Assembly (NCBI GenBank): GCA_014773175.1
Contig: VXCM01000788.1
Span: 1 to 64,000, forward strand
Source of the DNA: Lucifuga dentata
Lineage: Eukaryota; Chordata; Actinopteri; Ophidiiformes; Bythitidae
DNA length: 64,000 bases
Reading direction: 5' to 3'
This document shows, in pieces, positions 46,353 to 62,199 of the stretch. The position numbers and the translations under genes are program-made. Below the pieces are notes generated by a model, which searched no databases, was not told where the DNA came from, and saw only the letters and a list, made by a program, of their open reading frames with translations. Within the stretch, counting starts at the first letter, position 1, and every line of letters starts with the position of its first letter.

Positions 46353-47446
46353 TTAGTCATTTCCTCCACACAGCTTCAGCAGCAACTTCTTGTAATCCCC
46401 AGAGGTATCACCCTGAGAAACAGGTCAAACAAATTAATAGAAAAATGTAATCAAACAATCTTAAAATTCATCTCAAAATAAATACACAAGGAAGGAAGAT
46501 TTGACTTACTGAGATGTGAGTGTACAGTGATTTTCCATAGGTCTTCACGTACGCCTGCCTGATGTCCAGCATGTCCACCTCAGAGCGGGACACCATGATC
46601 CGGATCAGGGTGGAGTCCTTGGTCCCTGCTCCCTGTAACACATCACAAAGAGATTCTTCACTTTATTGCTTTCTCTTTCCTTCCATAACTCACAGAAATG
46701 CCACCTATGGAGCTGGTGAGTGTTTTGCTCAAGGACCCCTAACCCTAACCCTGCACGCAAACAATTATGTGAATAGTCAGAATAAAATGTAGTGATAAAG
46801 AGCAAATTTACCTGCATGGCGTTGTGGAGCCTTTCAGCAAAGTAGGCAGGGGTGTTCTTGAGGCATTTCACTAGAAAATGGCAGCAAACATTGATGTCAG
46901 TGACTAAAACTCCTCATCTAAAATCTTTAAAGATCTAAATGCACAAAACAATGGACACTCAAGTTTTATTTAAGAACGTACCCACAGCCACCATGCCAGA
47001 CTCCACGTTACCAGACATTTCCCTGCAGATGCTCTTTTCAATGTCTCTACCACACATCTGCTGGTACTCATGGAACACTGATACGCACAGAGACAACGAC
47101 TAGACAGTTATCATCATAAGATGAAATGACATGAAGGAAACTGTCGCTTATCACTGCAAAATACACACATACATAACAAATGCTGAATGAAATCACAGAC
47201 ACATTTTGAAAACTTTTCCTCGTTAATTATGAAATATGTAACAAAAGGTAAAACCAGTCAAAATGAAGTATAACTCTTAATGAGGGACTTAAGGAGACTG
47301 AGGAAGAGGTGACACTAATGAGGAAGGACAACTGGTTGGAACACATACCTGCTTGAAGGTGAGGTTTGCTGCGAGCACACAGGATGGCGTTAAACTGAGA
47401 CTCATCAGTTCCCACTTTATTTTCCCCAGCAGCATACAGTTTCTAT

Positions 47447-47491
<45 letters not shown>

Positions 47492-49045
47492 TATTGCATT
47501 ACTGGAGCATGATAATGGCATGCTCATGATTTTTTGAGAATATAAAACAAAGCAAACTTTAAAGCAGTACCTGGGCGTCCTGTTTGGCCAGAGCAATGTC
47601 AACAGTTTTTCTCTCATCACGATTTCCCTGGAAAGAAAAAGACACGTAAAAACACATTAAACGGGCAGAACAAATCAGATCACTTACTCACATATTACTG
47701 AATCAAGTGTAAAATAATTGACAGCTACCTGACACAGAGACACCAGGAGTCTGCGGAAATGACCTGAGGTGTCGCTGCTGATGGCGTCTTCCAGGGATTT
47801 TCCATACTCTGAAAGAAGGTGTGGCTTTTTAGGAAAATGACACATTTGCTACAATGCAGCTTTGCATATTAACTCTGCAAACATTTGGACACCACGTGAC
47901 TTTTTGTGCAAGTTACTGTGCTAAAAATAAAGTCATCTTCGCGTTTTCTATGAGTTATAAGCATTTATTTTCTGCTGCACAGAAGAAAGAAGAAAATTCT
48001 AATAATTTTATGTTACTGAATTCAGACAATTGAAAAACTAAGGTGTGTAAGAGTCTGAACACCTATGTTGTAAGGAATTATTTTTGTCTAAATCTATACA
48101 TATTAATCTAAGAAACTCTTAAAGACAATATAGCTTGCAACCTTTGTGAGGTGTTTTGCTCTTTTTTTTTTTTTTAATNTTTTTTTTTTTTTTTAATCTT
48201 TCAGCATTCTCTACAGGAATGTAAAAATTATAGATGTTTGAGCAAAGTGTACATGATTATGATTTTGTGAGGACAAATGTGTACATTAAAAAAAACCTGA
48301 CTCAAAAGCAGACACTTGAATAGCAGAACTCACCAGTTTTGTAAATGTGGTTGATTTCACGGATCTCTGCGTTGGAACGTGATGAAAGGATCTCAATCAG
48401 ACAAGCTTCATCAGTTCCTGCACCCTGCACAGAAAAACACCAGGCAGAGATTCAAATGCACACCTTCCTCTTACTGTACAAATGATACAGAGGATAAATC
48501 AACTTTCCTAACACGCATTCATTGGTTATCAGCAGTGACTCAAGTCCCAACTTGAGTGTCTCACTTCAGATGTGCAAATGTTCTTCCCTATGTCATGATG
48601 AGTCACACAATGTGGTAAGCAAAAGAAAAGAACTATCTGCTAAGATCAACTGGAGCTTCCAACCTTTATAGCCTCTCTGAGCTCAGATGCATCAAACTGC
48701 GCAGGGCTCAACATCATGGCAAGAACCAGTTTCTCAAAGTTTCCAGTGAGCTCAGACTTCAGATCACGCATCAAATCCTGAGAAGGAAAAGCAAGCATGA
48801 GAAAAAAGCCAGTCCAGATACATTTTCCATATGCAGCCCATGAGAAGCAACAGCCCACAGAAGCAGTTTTAAGGGTTTTTTTTTCTGTGAAAACGTACCT
48901 TCCCGTAAGTGGTTTTGTAAGCAGCAACCATCGGAACCCTCTGCTTGTTGCTACGACTTCCAAGAAGCTCAATAATGGCGTTTTCATCAGTGCCTGTTAG
49001 AGATGTTTATTAGAATCAATTTAGGGCTTGTTGGGGGGGGGGGGN

Positions 49046-49081
<36 letters not shown>

Positions 49082-50502
49082 GATTTTGACCAAAATGCCC
49101 AGAACAAATCACTTTAAACTGATTTTCACCTGGATTTTATGTCCCTAAATACACAAAAGTTGTGTTTCCTGTACTGAGAAGAAACTTTCAACAGTTTACG
49201 TTAAACAAGGACATCTAGTGGTGAGTGCAGCTCAACAACAGCTCCCCACAACAAAGCGGAGAAAAATTTGAAGCAAAACATGCAAAGAAGTTCATCACAT
49301 CTCCACCCAAAATTTTCTATTGTCTTTTTCATCCATTTATTCACCTGTTTATTTACTATAAATAGGTGAACAATAAAAACTGAAAATAACAAGCCATCCG
49401 CATAATACAAATGTTGTGTTAGAAGTGTAGATCCATTACTCAGAAAACACTATTTACTGACCAAAACCCTTCATGGCTTTTCGCAGAACCTCAACATCCC
49501 TCAGTGGATCAGCACCTGGAAAATCCTTAATAGAACCTCTGAACCCTTTCTGTAAAAAAAAAAAAAAAAAAAAAAAAAAGAATTAGACAAAGAAAAAAAC
49601 AGCCAGAAATGTGTTATTTGTAGCGCTGGGTGTTTCTGTACTGCAGCTGTTGCATACTGAAATGGCAGGTGCTTGTGGGGTTGAGGGGGCTCCACTTCCA
49701 TATCCAGGGCCAGAGGGGTTAGTTGCAGGGGCTCCTGGGTAATTTGGCATGGGTTGACCTGGTGCAGGGCCTCCTGGGTATCCCTGCTGACCGCCGCCTC
49801 CTGGCTGTAAACAGAGAACAGCTGAAGGTACACGATGGCAAACTTCATAAAGAGCAAACAAGGTCAAAGTGGGTGAAGATCAGGTGACCTGAGTAAATAA
49901 GATCTTTAGTTTAAGCAATTCCATGCATTATTAGTATAAAAGAGGAAGGAAACGTACCATTCCATATCCACCTGGTGCTGCACCCCAGCCTCCTCCTGCA
50001 ACATTAACATAACACTCACACACAGGTTTCATTTATTCGACAGAAATATTCTAGCTCAAGTTCCAAATTTCTGCTGTTTGATTTAGAAAAAAAATAATCC
50101 AAAGTGTAGGCAAATCACTGTGAGATTAAGAGATAAATTCTGATTGGTACACTCTGCATTCTCACCTGATGGAGGCATGGAGGGATATCCTCCTGCTCCG
50201 GGCTGTGGTGGATAGCCTCCTGCCTGAGGAGGGTAGCCTCCATCAGCGGAAGGGTAGCCACCAGCTTGGGGAGGGTAGCCCCCTGCTGCTGGAGGGTAAC
50301 CTCCCGCTGCAGGAGGGTAACCGCCAGATTGGGGAGGGTATCCACCTGCCTGTGGAGGGTATCCACCTGCCTGTGGAGGGTAGCCTCCTGGTGCAGGAGG
50401 ATAGCTGCCTGCTTGGGGTGGATATGCCCCTGGTTGTGGTGGGTAGCCCCCTGCCTGTGGTGGGTACCCACCAGACGGAGAAGGGTATCCTGGGTAACTC
50501 AT
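46353..50502 (-). CDS. anxa11: Annexin A11, complete coding region, 14 coding exons
   Basis: Annexin A11 is a Ca2+-dependent phospholipid-binding protein with a long disordered N-terminus; in mammals it works in cytokinesis, vesicle traffic and RNA-granule transport on lysosomes. Exons from the ATG: 50166-50502, 49958-49995, 49658-49804, 49462-49549, 48899-48993, 48664-48777, 48334-48424, 47729-47808, 47571-47627, 47349-47442, 46982-47077, 46812-46870, 46510-46632, 46353-46412. Phases agree throughout, giving 492 aa (human 505 as I recall). Residues 1-174 are Gly/Tyr/Pro-rich; four annexin repeats follow from about 189. Each repeat shows its Ca2+ loop: [27 protein letters not shown] and GAGTKDSTL. 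The C-terminus, [19 protein letters not shown], is diagnostic for A11 rather than A7. An acceptor at 50,511/50,512 implies at least one upstream non-coding exon. Paralogue a or b is undecided. Confidence 0.96.
47449..47490. repeat. CA/TG microsatellite at the acceptor of anxa11 exon 10 (47,349-47,442)
   Basis: Twenty-one CA units on the plus strand, so the anxa11 pre-mRNA reads (UG)21 followed by AGAUAG and then the exon. It lies where a polypyrimidine tract would normally be. Confidence 0.9.
50200..50472 (-). repeat. anxa11: In-frame 21-bp minisatellite: 13 GGYPPQA-type heptads
   Basis: Residues 11-101 of annexin A11 are thirteen back-to-back heptapeptides of the form G-[GAS]-Y-P-[PS]-x-x, coded by a 21-bp tandem repeat. 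It is part of the low-complexity domain that in human annexin A11 drives phase separation. Tyr occurs once per unit with exact spacing. Confidence 0.9.
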
Positions 50503-50511
50503 CTTCAGAAC

Positions 50512-53500
50512 CTAGAGGTGAAAGGAGGTTGTAGCTTGTTACTGTGTATAACGACCTTCTTAATAGGTGAGAAATGATTTATCTGTTGATCAGCCAATCA
50601 ACAGAAATTACAAGAAGAGTTTATTGCATGTTACAATCAGCTGTCTGACATGTTTGTGCTTAAGACTGACCAGGAAAAATACATGTAACTATAAAGAAAT
50701 CTCTGCCGTCTGTGGCACCATTATCTCTAGAATCCAACACTGTATGAAGTTGATATTCGGCAGGTATAATGCTCAGGACCCAAGGACGTGCAGTGCTGCG
50801 TGTGAAGTTATTTGGATGAGCGGTTCTCGAATTGAGCTGTGCTGGTAAAAAGTAGTCCATGTGGCAGGATACACTCCGGGCACGGCAGCATATGCTCCTC
50901 TACTCCAGTACCATGGTCTCAACCTGACCCTGTACAGCAAACAAAGCTAGCTCACGAGGACGTGCAGGACAAAATTATGGGGCTGCAGCGCACACCATAA
51001 AGACCGGCCCACTCCAAACAGGCTAGTTTTGAACAGGCACTGCTCTAGTACTATATATTTATATAAGGCCCAAAAACTACAAAACTGAAAAAGAAACTAT
51101 CGCTATTCTCAATTTTATTTCACGTTTCTGTCATAAGCAAACATAAGAAGGTTTGACCATATTTCCATTATAATGGAAACTCACTATTTCCATCAGTCTA
51201 GATCCCAAAGCACAGCATGATTAAGAGCATAAGAGCCTGCTCATTGTTTTGAGGAGATTAAACTTTCAAGTCTTCCTTCCTCCCTCCCCACCAAAAAAAA
51301 AAAAAAAANAAAAAAAAAAAAAAAGAAAAAAGAAAAAAAAGAAAAAAAGCCACTGGCGTAAACAGCGTATTATGTATTATGCAACACAGAGCAATAATAC
51401 AAAATACCTTTTAGCCATTTGACCACTGCAAAAAACCCCATTTCATACATTTTCCCATCTGAAAATCTGGAATCACGTAACTGTTTTGATGAGGACATAA
51501 CAAAAGTAAGAAGTGATACACAGAAGTAAGGCTTAATTTTTTCCTATGGGTCATCTCACAACTAAGCAGGCAAAACCCAGAGAGAAGAAGAATGTAATAA
51601 CTTCTTCAAGGACATTTGGTCATTGACACTCCTCTTTACTTCATTTATCATTTCCATTTTTCCTCCTTTGGACCCAGGAAAAGAATGGATGAAGCTTTCA
51701 AGTGACTAAAAAAGGAGACTAACTGAAAAATATAAACGACAGAATAATCTACATAACTAAGTAAACGTTTCATCATGCCAGAAGGCGTTAAAGTACAAAA
51801 ATACGGTCTTTGCTACAATTATTGACATGCAACACTGTATAAGTATATAATTATTGTTAAACTGTATTGTTTTTTGTATTCTAATGCTTAGCATTACTTT
51901 TTACTGTTGTTCCGCACTTTTTTAATAAACACGAATGACATAATGAATCATAAATTATGAACATATATTCTTTTTTGCTACAGGTAAAACAATTCTGTGC
52001 TTCTTGATTTCAGTAATCTACATAAAAGTGGCTCTTTGCACCACTGTGCACACATGCAGAACCTACAAACACACGTTTAGAATTTTACGAGCTGTACCAG
52101 AAGGCAGCAAACCGATACTGATGGAGCGTCACAGGCCACCCGTCCATCCATTTTCTAAACCCGTTTCTAAACACGATTGATCACATTCTTCGTTTATAAC
52201 ATTTTCCTATGGGTCATCTCATAACTAACCAACATTTTATCAGCATAACGTGCAGTCTACTTTCAGCATTTCGCCACAACATATTATCTGCTGTGCAAAA
52301 TCTTTGACTCTAGTACCGTTACATAATCATTCTTGAAGTTACAGCTAGTTTAGCATCTAGCATCCAGTCTGGGTATACGCTGAAGGAAATGACTGAATAA
52401 AACTTCGTTAAATAAAGTATAAATTCACAGTGAACTACATTTAAAAGGCATAGTTTCTATGTTTTGCTGTAGTTTTGTCATTAAAGCAGCTCAGTTTGAA
52501 CACCGAGTGAGCCTGTTTAATTAGGCAATGCTAACTTTCAACATTTACACGGGCTGGGAAATAAACATGAAGTATGATATTTAAACGCTAATGTTCCTTG
52601 TTGACTGTGACGTAGAATTATAATATCCTATAGATTTTTTTATATTGATTTTTACATAAAATGGTAGACGAACGTAACATACTTATCCGACAGGCAGTAG
52701 AGATCCAGGAAGAGACAAACGGGCGGAGGTGGGTGGGTCCTGCGCATTGTTTCCGTGCGGCAGCTGTAACCTTTGACCGGATGATGTTGACTCACCACCG
52801 AAGGCTGTTCATTACTATCTATTACTGTTCATTACTAGCATTCTGCGTTTACTGAAAAGCATTTTTATTTAACACGCAACAAGTCTTACTGGAATTCATT
52901 CATTTAGAGTCTGACTGGAGTCTCACTGAACAACTGGAAGTGAACAATTTTTTTATTTTTTTTATTTTTGTTTTTTTTACCCGTGAGGACAGGGTTTGTT
53001 TTTTTTTTGTTTTGTTTTTTTTAATNAAAAAAAAAATAATAAAATAAAATAATTAAATAAAAATGTTTTTTAAGAAAATCATAAATATTTCTTCATTTCC
53101 TACATTCCAAATAAATTAATTCTTCTCAAAAATCCAGAAAACAATCTACCAAAATAATTTGATTTAAGAAAAATTGACGTGGGATTCTTTTTTTTTTTTT
53201 TTTTTTTTTTTTAATTAAGACTCACTTTGGAAACAAGCAAACATTTTTATGGGTTTTTGGGCTTCAGAGATATAAGTATAACCCCTAGAACTTTAAATTA
53301 ACTTTTGCAATTTTACTTTCCTTTGAATTAGGCTTTCATTTGACACCCCAAAAGCTGCACAAAAAAATCCCTCACTAGATAGGAGACATTTTGTAAATCG
53401 GCTTGTAAATTGTGTATTTTCAGGTATGATATTGGCAAACTCACAAAATTATGAATTTTCATCACCAAGAAACTCCTGAATTATGTAGCCTTCTACATAG

Positions 53501-54396
53501 CTCAAATTTACATGTGAAAATCGGGACTTTATTCCTTGAGATATGAAAGCATTGTCACAAACACTAGATGGCATCATTGTGCTGTGCATACAGAATATAG
53601 GTGGCAACTCAATGCACCCAGCCTGGTTGTTTCACTGATCTTAATTAACATCTGGGTGGTTTGTTGTCAATGTTGACCACTATTAAACGATAACTTTGAA
53701 GTAAATCAGAACTTTTTTGCTGTATATAATGGACGAGAGGGCGGGTCTATGTCCTTTGATATCCCCAAACTGCTATCTTATGCAGTCCACATCTGCAATA
53801 GTTTACGCATCTGGTATTTTATTAGTTTTTAGGAGGGGGTATTGAATACAGTGTTAATGGTGAGATAGGACAAGGTTTTCAGGGTATTTTTTTGGAGATG
53901 TCTGACATCCTCGTAAATGATCATTTAATGTGTCGGCTATATGTAGTCTCACAGCTGTAAACCTGAGACATGGCATTGCCCCAAAAGACTTTAGACAGCT
54001 CTGGCATTAAAGCTGTTATAGTTGATATTATAGCAAGACTGAGATGCAAATGTTAAACCTCTTCAGAATAAGCCACACATATAGAAAAAGTAACCAGAAA
54101 GACACAGACTCATGTTGGACCTCCTATTCCCTGTGACGCAACCCACAGTCCTGCACAGAGCGCACCGGGACCTGACTGCATTAAAACTTGTTGCACCGCA
54201 TATGCTTCACTGCGCTCCCCGGCACTGTTTAGTGGAGTTGGAGTCCCGCAGGAGTCCCGCAGGAGTCCCGCAGGTCTCCGCACAGATCTGATCCATCCAT
54301 CCCCAACGGTGGAATGACTGGCCGGAGTTTGATGATCCAGAAAACCCGGCGGGTCTGACAGTGCTCTTCCAAGGAGCGCAGTCTTCCACAGATAAA
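50512..54396. other. Intergenic between divergent anxa11 and zcchc24
   Basis: About 3.9 kb between two head-to-head genes. It should hold the anxa11 5' non-coding exon and promoter and the zcchc24 promoter. A local GC/CpG rise at about 52,670-52,800 is the best candidate for the anxa11 start region, but I cannot prove it. Single-N scars in A/T runs occur at 51,309 and 53,026. From 54,121 the sequence becomes GC-rich, with an 11-bp motif (GGAGTCCCGCA) repeated three times at 54,240-54,273. Confidence 0.5.
54121..54396 (+). promoter_or_regulatory. zcchc24: zcchc24 5' UTR / proximal promoter region
   Basis: GC- and CpG-rich sequence directly before the zcchc24 ATG, including three tandem GGAGTCCCGCA units. 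No TATA box is obvious. The assignment rests on composition and position only. Confidence 0.4.
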
Positions 54397-57551
<3,155 letters not shown>

Positions 57552-59542
57552 TGATACGAATGGTCTCTGATGCTTCACATGTACAAAAGCACAACTCCAC
57601 ACAAGTGCTGACCTAAACTGAAATTGGTGTGTGGTGCACCGTTTGACCTGTGTATCAGGTTCACCAACATGTGTGAAAGAACAAATGAACTGCTCTCAGA
57701 ATGATTTGAAAATGGGTAAAAAGAACATCAATATCTCTGATAAAGTTGACATAATTCTTGTTGCTGGTAGGTTATTCAGCAGGATTTCTCCCTATTTTAA
57801 ATTCCAAGTTGTGTTTCTAATCCTTTTTCAGCATGAACTTTGAAACAGATTCCACAGCACATATTTTATGCTCGTATTTGACTTACATAGTTGTATGACT
57901 GCAGGTTGATAATGAGCAGCAGATGCCAAAATGGATCTCTGAGCTGGCAGTAATGAAAGATGATAGGTTTTTCTCTGGAACTGAAAAAGACCTCCACTCT
58001 AAAGGCAAAAGAAATATTACCACAGGTTTCTGTGCAGCTGGAGTTTTCACACTGATAATTTTTATAAGGAAATACCTGACATATGTTTGATATAATGGAG
58101 ATGAATGACTGATGGATAAGATGTTAAGGTTTGTTGTGTTCAAGACACCTGGTAATCTCTTTTGTCACTTTGTTTCAGAGGTTTTAATCCCGATTATCCT
58201 AGTTTAGATGTGCAGAGATGTTCAGCCTCTTCAGAAAGGCTGAACATAGTGAGTGTGAAGACAGCATATGTCTGCCAAGGCTGCACAATCCTTTAAATAA
58301 TTTATTTTAATAACAGAAAATGTTAATCTGCAGCTATATCTGCATCTGCATCAAAAGACACACAGTGAGAGACAGTTATGCTGATTGGCTTATGGTAGAC
58401 ATGATTTTTGGGAAATAGATCCTGTCTGGGAATATTAGGGTTTTGTACAAGGATGAATTGTGCAAAATATACAGTAAGTCAGACTCATGACCACTGACTT
58501 ATGGTCATTAAAATTTGTCAAGTTGCTGTAGTGCCACCTACAGGTCAAATACCATCAAATTTTGCAGGATGCCCTGATAGGATCCAGCCTCGCATGATCA
58601 TGGTTACAGAGAATGGATGAATCAGTTTTTGTTTCAGGCCCACTCATCAAAACATGATATTTACCAAATCTGGATAAGATTTGATGAGATGTGTAGGCTC
58701 AATAGTGAAAAATCCGCTTTGGTAATAATGCATATATAATGCTTTATGAATGGCCACACGGTGGTGCAATTGGGTCCACATCAGCACCAAAAACAAATCA
58801 CTTGTTTCACGTCCTATGACCTAATTTTCCACAAAATTTCACTGAAATTTCTTGAAGATATTTCATAAATATTCTGCTAACAAACAAACATAAAAGTTGG
58901 TAGTGATTATGACTTTGATCTATTAGCAATTTAGCCCTTTTCTAAAAGTACCAGATTTGTCATTTGGTGCCAGAGGCTGTCCAGTCTGAAATTGGATTCA
59001 TCCTGTTTGATGTTTCCTCTGACTGCTGTCAGTGAGGAAACTGCACATCTTTGAAACATCAGGGTTGCTACATGCATCTCTCAAATAGAGAACAAAGAAG
59101 CATTGTGGTGGTAATGCACAGATACATCAAACTATTTAGAAATGACTGGGATGAAAGCTGTTTTGGGGTGGAAATAAAGCATATTAATAGTAGCAGTGAG
59201 TTTTGCATTGACTGGTTTGTATTGGAGTTGCAGTGGAGAGGAATCAAAGGACGTCATGGCTCAGTAAGATGAGAGAAGAAGCACACAAGAAGTGGGTGTG
59301 CAGGGTTTCCTTTTTGCTCTTACAGCCTTTCACTGAGCAGAATGAGGCCAGAGTCCTGCTAAGTCTGAAAGAGTCTGCTGCTTTGATAGTGAACCACACG
59401 GAAGCGACTTAGACGCCTGTTAAGGATCAAATTTGTTGGTATCAATAGTGAGAGTTTAGATACATATGCTCATTTAAAATTCAGCCCTATCTCTATCAAT
59501 ACATCATTGTAACAACATCAGCAGTGGAAGTATTCAGATCGT

Positions 59543-60035
59543 TTAAAGTGGACATTCTTTTTGTCATTTCCCCTAATTTTCATATTGTAATGTCGTATAG
59601 AGTATGTGTTCATTGTCAAAATGCCAACAAGTTTAAAAATTTGAGGTTGAATATAGAAATGCATAGAGCAACACAGGTCCTGAAGAGCCCTTAAAGCATT
59701 TTTTAAAAACTTAATTTACATCTGTAAGGTTTTGACATCAACATGTAACACATTTGAAGTTACCCGTCTATTAACCTGATTGGACACGCCCACCAAGTAC
59801 AAGTTTAGCGAGTCAACGTTTGGCTAGCATCCGTGTTTACGGTCCTTGGGTGTGGCAACTCAGGCAGGCCTAACGCAGCTGGCCAATCAGAACAAAACAT
59901 CCTGTTTTCACTCAGTGTGAACAGTGGTGCTGCAGCAATGGAGAGTAGAAGTGTATGTGTGGTTTTTTTGCACATTGAACCATTGGAAAGATTTCAAAAT
60001 AGACCCGGAAATCTGGATAACATTTCCACTTTTAA
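59543..60035 (+). mobile_element. TTAA element, family 2, in zcchc24 intron
   Basis: Same order of interior motifs as 31,345-31,792: ATCAACATGTAACACA, then a GACACGCCCACCAAGTACAA block, GGCTAGCATCCGTGTTTACG, CCAATCAGAACA and ATAGACCC. TTAA occurs near both ends, but the right end is decayed. Confidence 0.65.
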
Positions 60036-60079
60036 GTATTTCTTCAACCACATCAATAATCTGTAGGGGGTTTCTGCTA

Positions 60080-60133
60080 CACACACACACACACACACAC
60101 ACACACCCACACACACACACACACACACACACA
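60080..60133. repeat. CA microsatellite
   Basis: CA units with one CCCACA interruption, next to the family 2 element end. Confidence 0.95.
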
Positions 60134-61330
60134 AAACACTGATTTTAGCTGTTGAACTAGAAGTATAAAGTTGTACAAAAAAAAAAGAAAGACTTGAGAA
60201 AAGTAGAAGTAACTCAAACTTGTCCTTAAGTACTTAAGTATATGTAGTGAGTTACTGTTGCTCTGCATGCTGTGGCATGTCTGTGGGGAACATGGTATTG
60301 ACAGCGCGGTAAAGCGTTGGGTTACACGAGTCTCCAGAAGGTTCAGATGTCAAAGGATTACTCTGAGATATTTACGATTCTTTTTTTTTTACAGCCACGC
60401 CCCTTAAAATGTGCAAAATCTGGAAAGCATTTCTGCTGCTGGCTCTCGCTCTGTTTTAGAACAATGATGTCAGATTTTATCATGTGTTGCTAATATTTCA
60501 GAGCCAAAGCAGTGATTAAGGAGCCGTGGTTATGACAAAGGCTTGTTGAGTCGGAGCTGAGCTGAGAGTTCTGGAGCTGTAACTGATGAACAAACTGCTT
60601 TTTGTTCTTGCTGGCTGGAATCTGTGGCATTTTTAATGTGCTCAAGACAGCTGAAATAGGTTCACTATACATTTCGTACTGTATGTTATGCAGCAGAAAC
60701 TCCCCACAGACTGATTATATAACAGACAACTAAAACTAACTTTATACGAGTGCTTTAGATGGACAGCATGACAAATATCTGAACTGCATGAACTAAAATC
60801 TTTTCGTCATTATGCTGCTGCATTCAATGTCAAACAAACTGTATTATTTATAATAGTACGATATAAGTATACATACTCAATTTACTCACTTTATCTACTG
60901 AAGTACTGTGCTCAAGAGACAATAAAATAAGATATAAATGAAAGGTAGGATAAGATATGATAAGATTAGATTCCCCCACATTGGTCAGCCTTCCATCTGT
61001 CCTCCCTTCAGTTCTTTCCTTACTTTCCTTCCCTCTTTCTTTTCCTTTACCTTTTCTTTCTTTCCTTCCGTTTAAACATTTATCTGATGTCTGTAGTTAC
61101 TAGTGACTTGCAGATTCAGCCATTACATCCTTCTTTCATGCTTTCCTTCCCCTTTCTTTTGTTGTATGTCCTACTTTCCTTATTTTCCTTCCTCAACTGA
61201 TCTGAAAGCTTGAAATTCCACTGAACTGGACATCCTTCTCTGCTTTGTCCTTTATTTTTTTTCCATCCTTCCTTTGTTTCCTTACTTTTTTCATGATTTT
61301 ACCTTTTTTCTCCTTACTCTTTCATTCATT

Positions 61331-61370
61331 TTCCTTCCTTCCTTCCTTCCTTCCTTCCTTCCTTCCTTCC
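61331..61370. repeat. TTCC tetranucleotide repeat
   Basis: About ten TTCC units inside a longer pyrimidine-rich tract that runs from about 60,990 to 61,370. Confidence 0.9.
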
Positions 61371-61666
61371 ATTTTCAACTGTTTAACAGTGAAACTAAAC
61401 TACTATTTGTCTCTATAAGTACTTTTACTTATAAAAGTACTTACTTTTATAAGTAAGTACTTACTAAAAGTACTTATAAGTACTTACTTACTTTGCATAT
61501 TTGAGTACATGTCATTGCTAATACCTGTTTATGTTTATTTATATGTATAACTTTTATTCGTAGTGATATTATTTTTAATACACAACTTGAGTGTATTAAC
61601 GTGAACGTCTTCACCCACTGGCTGTTTATTCTATCAGGCCTCATGCTGTAACAAATGAGTTGCCAG

Positions 61667-62199
61667 TTCAAGGACCATACCACCCATTTTGCATGTTTGA
61701 GCCTAATATACTCAATTTTCATACACATAAGGTTACTGACAATCATTTCCCAAAGCATACTTCTGGAACGGTAAGATAAATTTCTTTTTCCTACCTTCCA
61801 GACCACCATGTTATTAAAATCAATACTTGATACGATCTTGGGATAGGTAATCAAATCCATCATTGCCAACAAGATGTGCATTCAGGTTTTTTTTTTTTTT
61901 TTTTTTTANTGTATGTCTCCACCGGGGAATATAGTCCCAAAAGAAGACCTGTGTTTATCGAAAAATTTAAACGACCGTGACTTCATAAGACCGTGTAACT
62001 ATTAGGTGAAATATTGATTTTTAAGGTGGGTGTATCACTTGAATATTTGATTTTGAAAGATTAAGAAAGTGATTTTGCAAAACATCAGGAAAGCTGAAAT
62101 ACAGTTTTATCCTTTGGGAAATGGCTGTCAGTAACATAGCATGTATGAAAATTGAGTATATTAGGTTCAAATGTGCAAAATGGGTGGTATGGTCCTTAT
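61667..62199 (+). mobile_element. TTAA MITE, family 1, copy in zcchc24 intron
   Basis: Near-complete copy whose two ends match as inverted repeats for about 86 bp (both read AAGGACCATACCACCCATTT inward). The flanking TTAA has decayed to TTCA and TTAT. A T-run with an N (61,909) interrupts the interior. Confidence 0.85.

Noticed and set aside
46736..46756. Telomere-like CCCTAACCCTAACCCT
   Set aside because: Only about two and a half units inside an anxa11 intron; too short for a telomere or a meaningful interstitial telomeric array.
50200..50472. Regular 21-bp spaced repeats considered as a CRISPR-like array
   Set aside because: There are no unique spacers; it is coding sequence for annexin heptads in a vertebrate genome.
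50169..50577. Long plus-strand open frames opposite the first anxa11 exon
   Set aside because: They are antisense shadows of the 21-bp heptad repeat; they have no start context, splice logic or homology.
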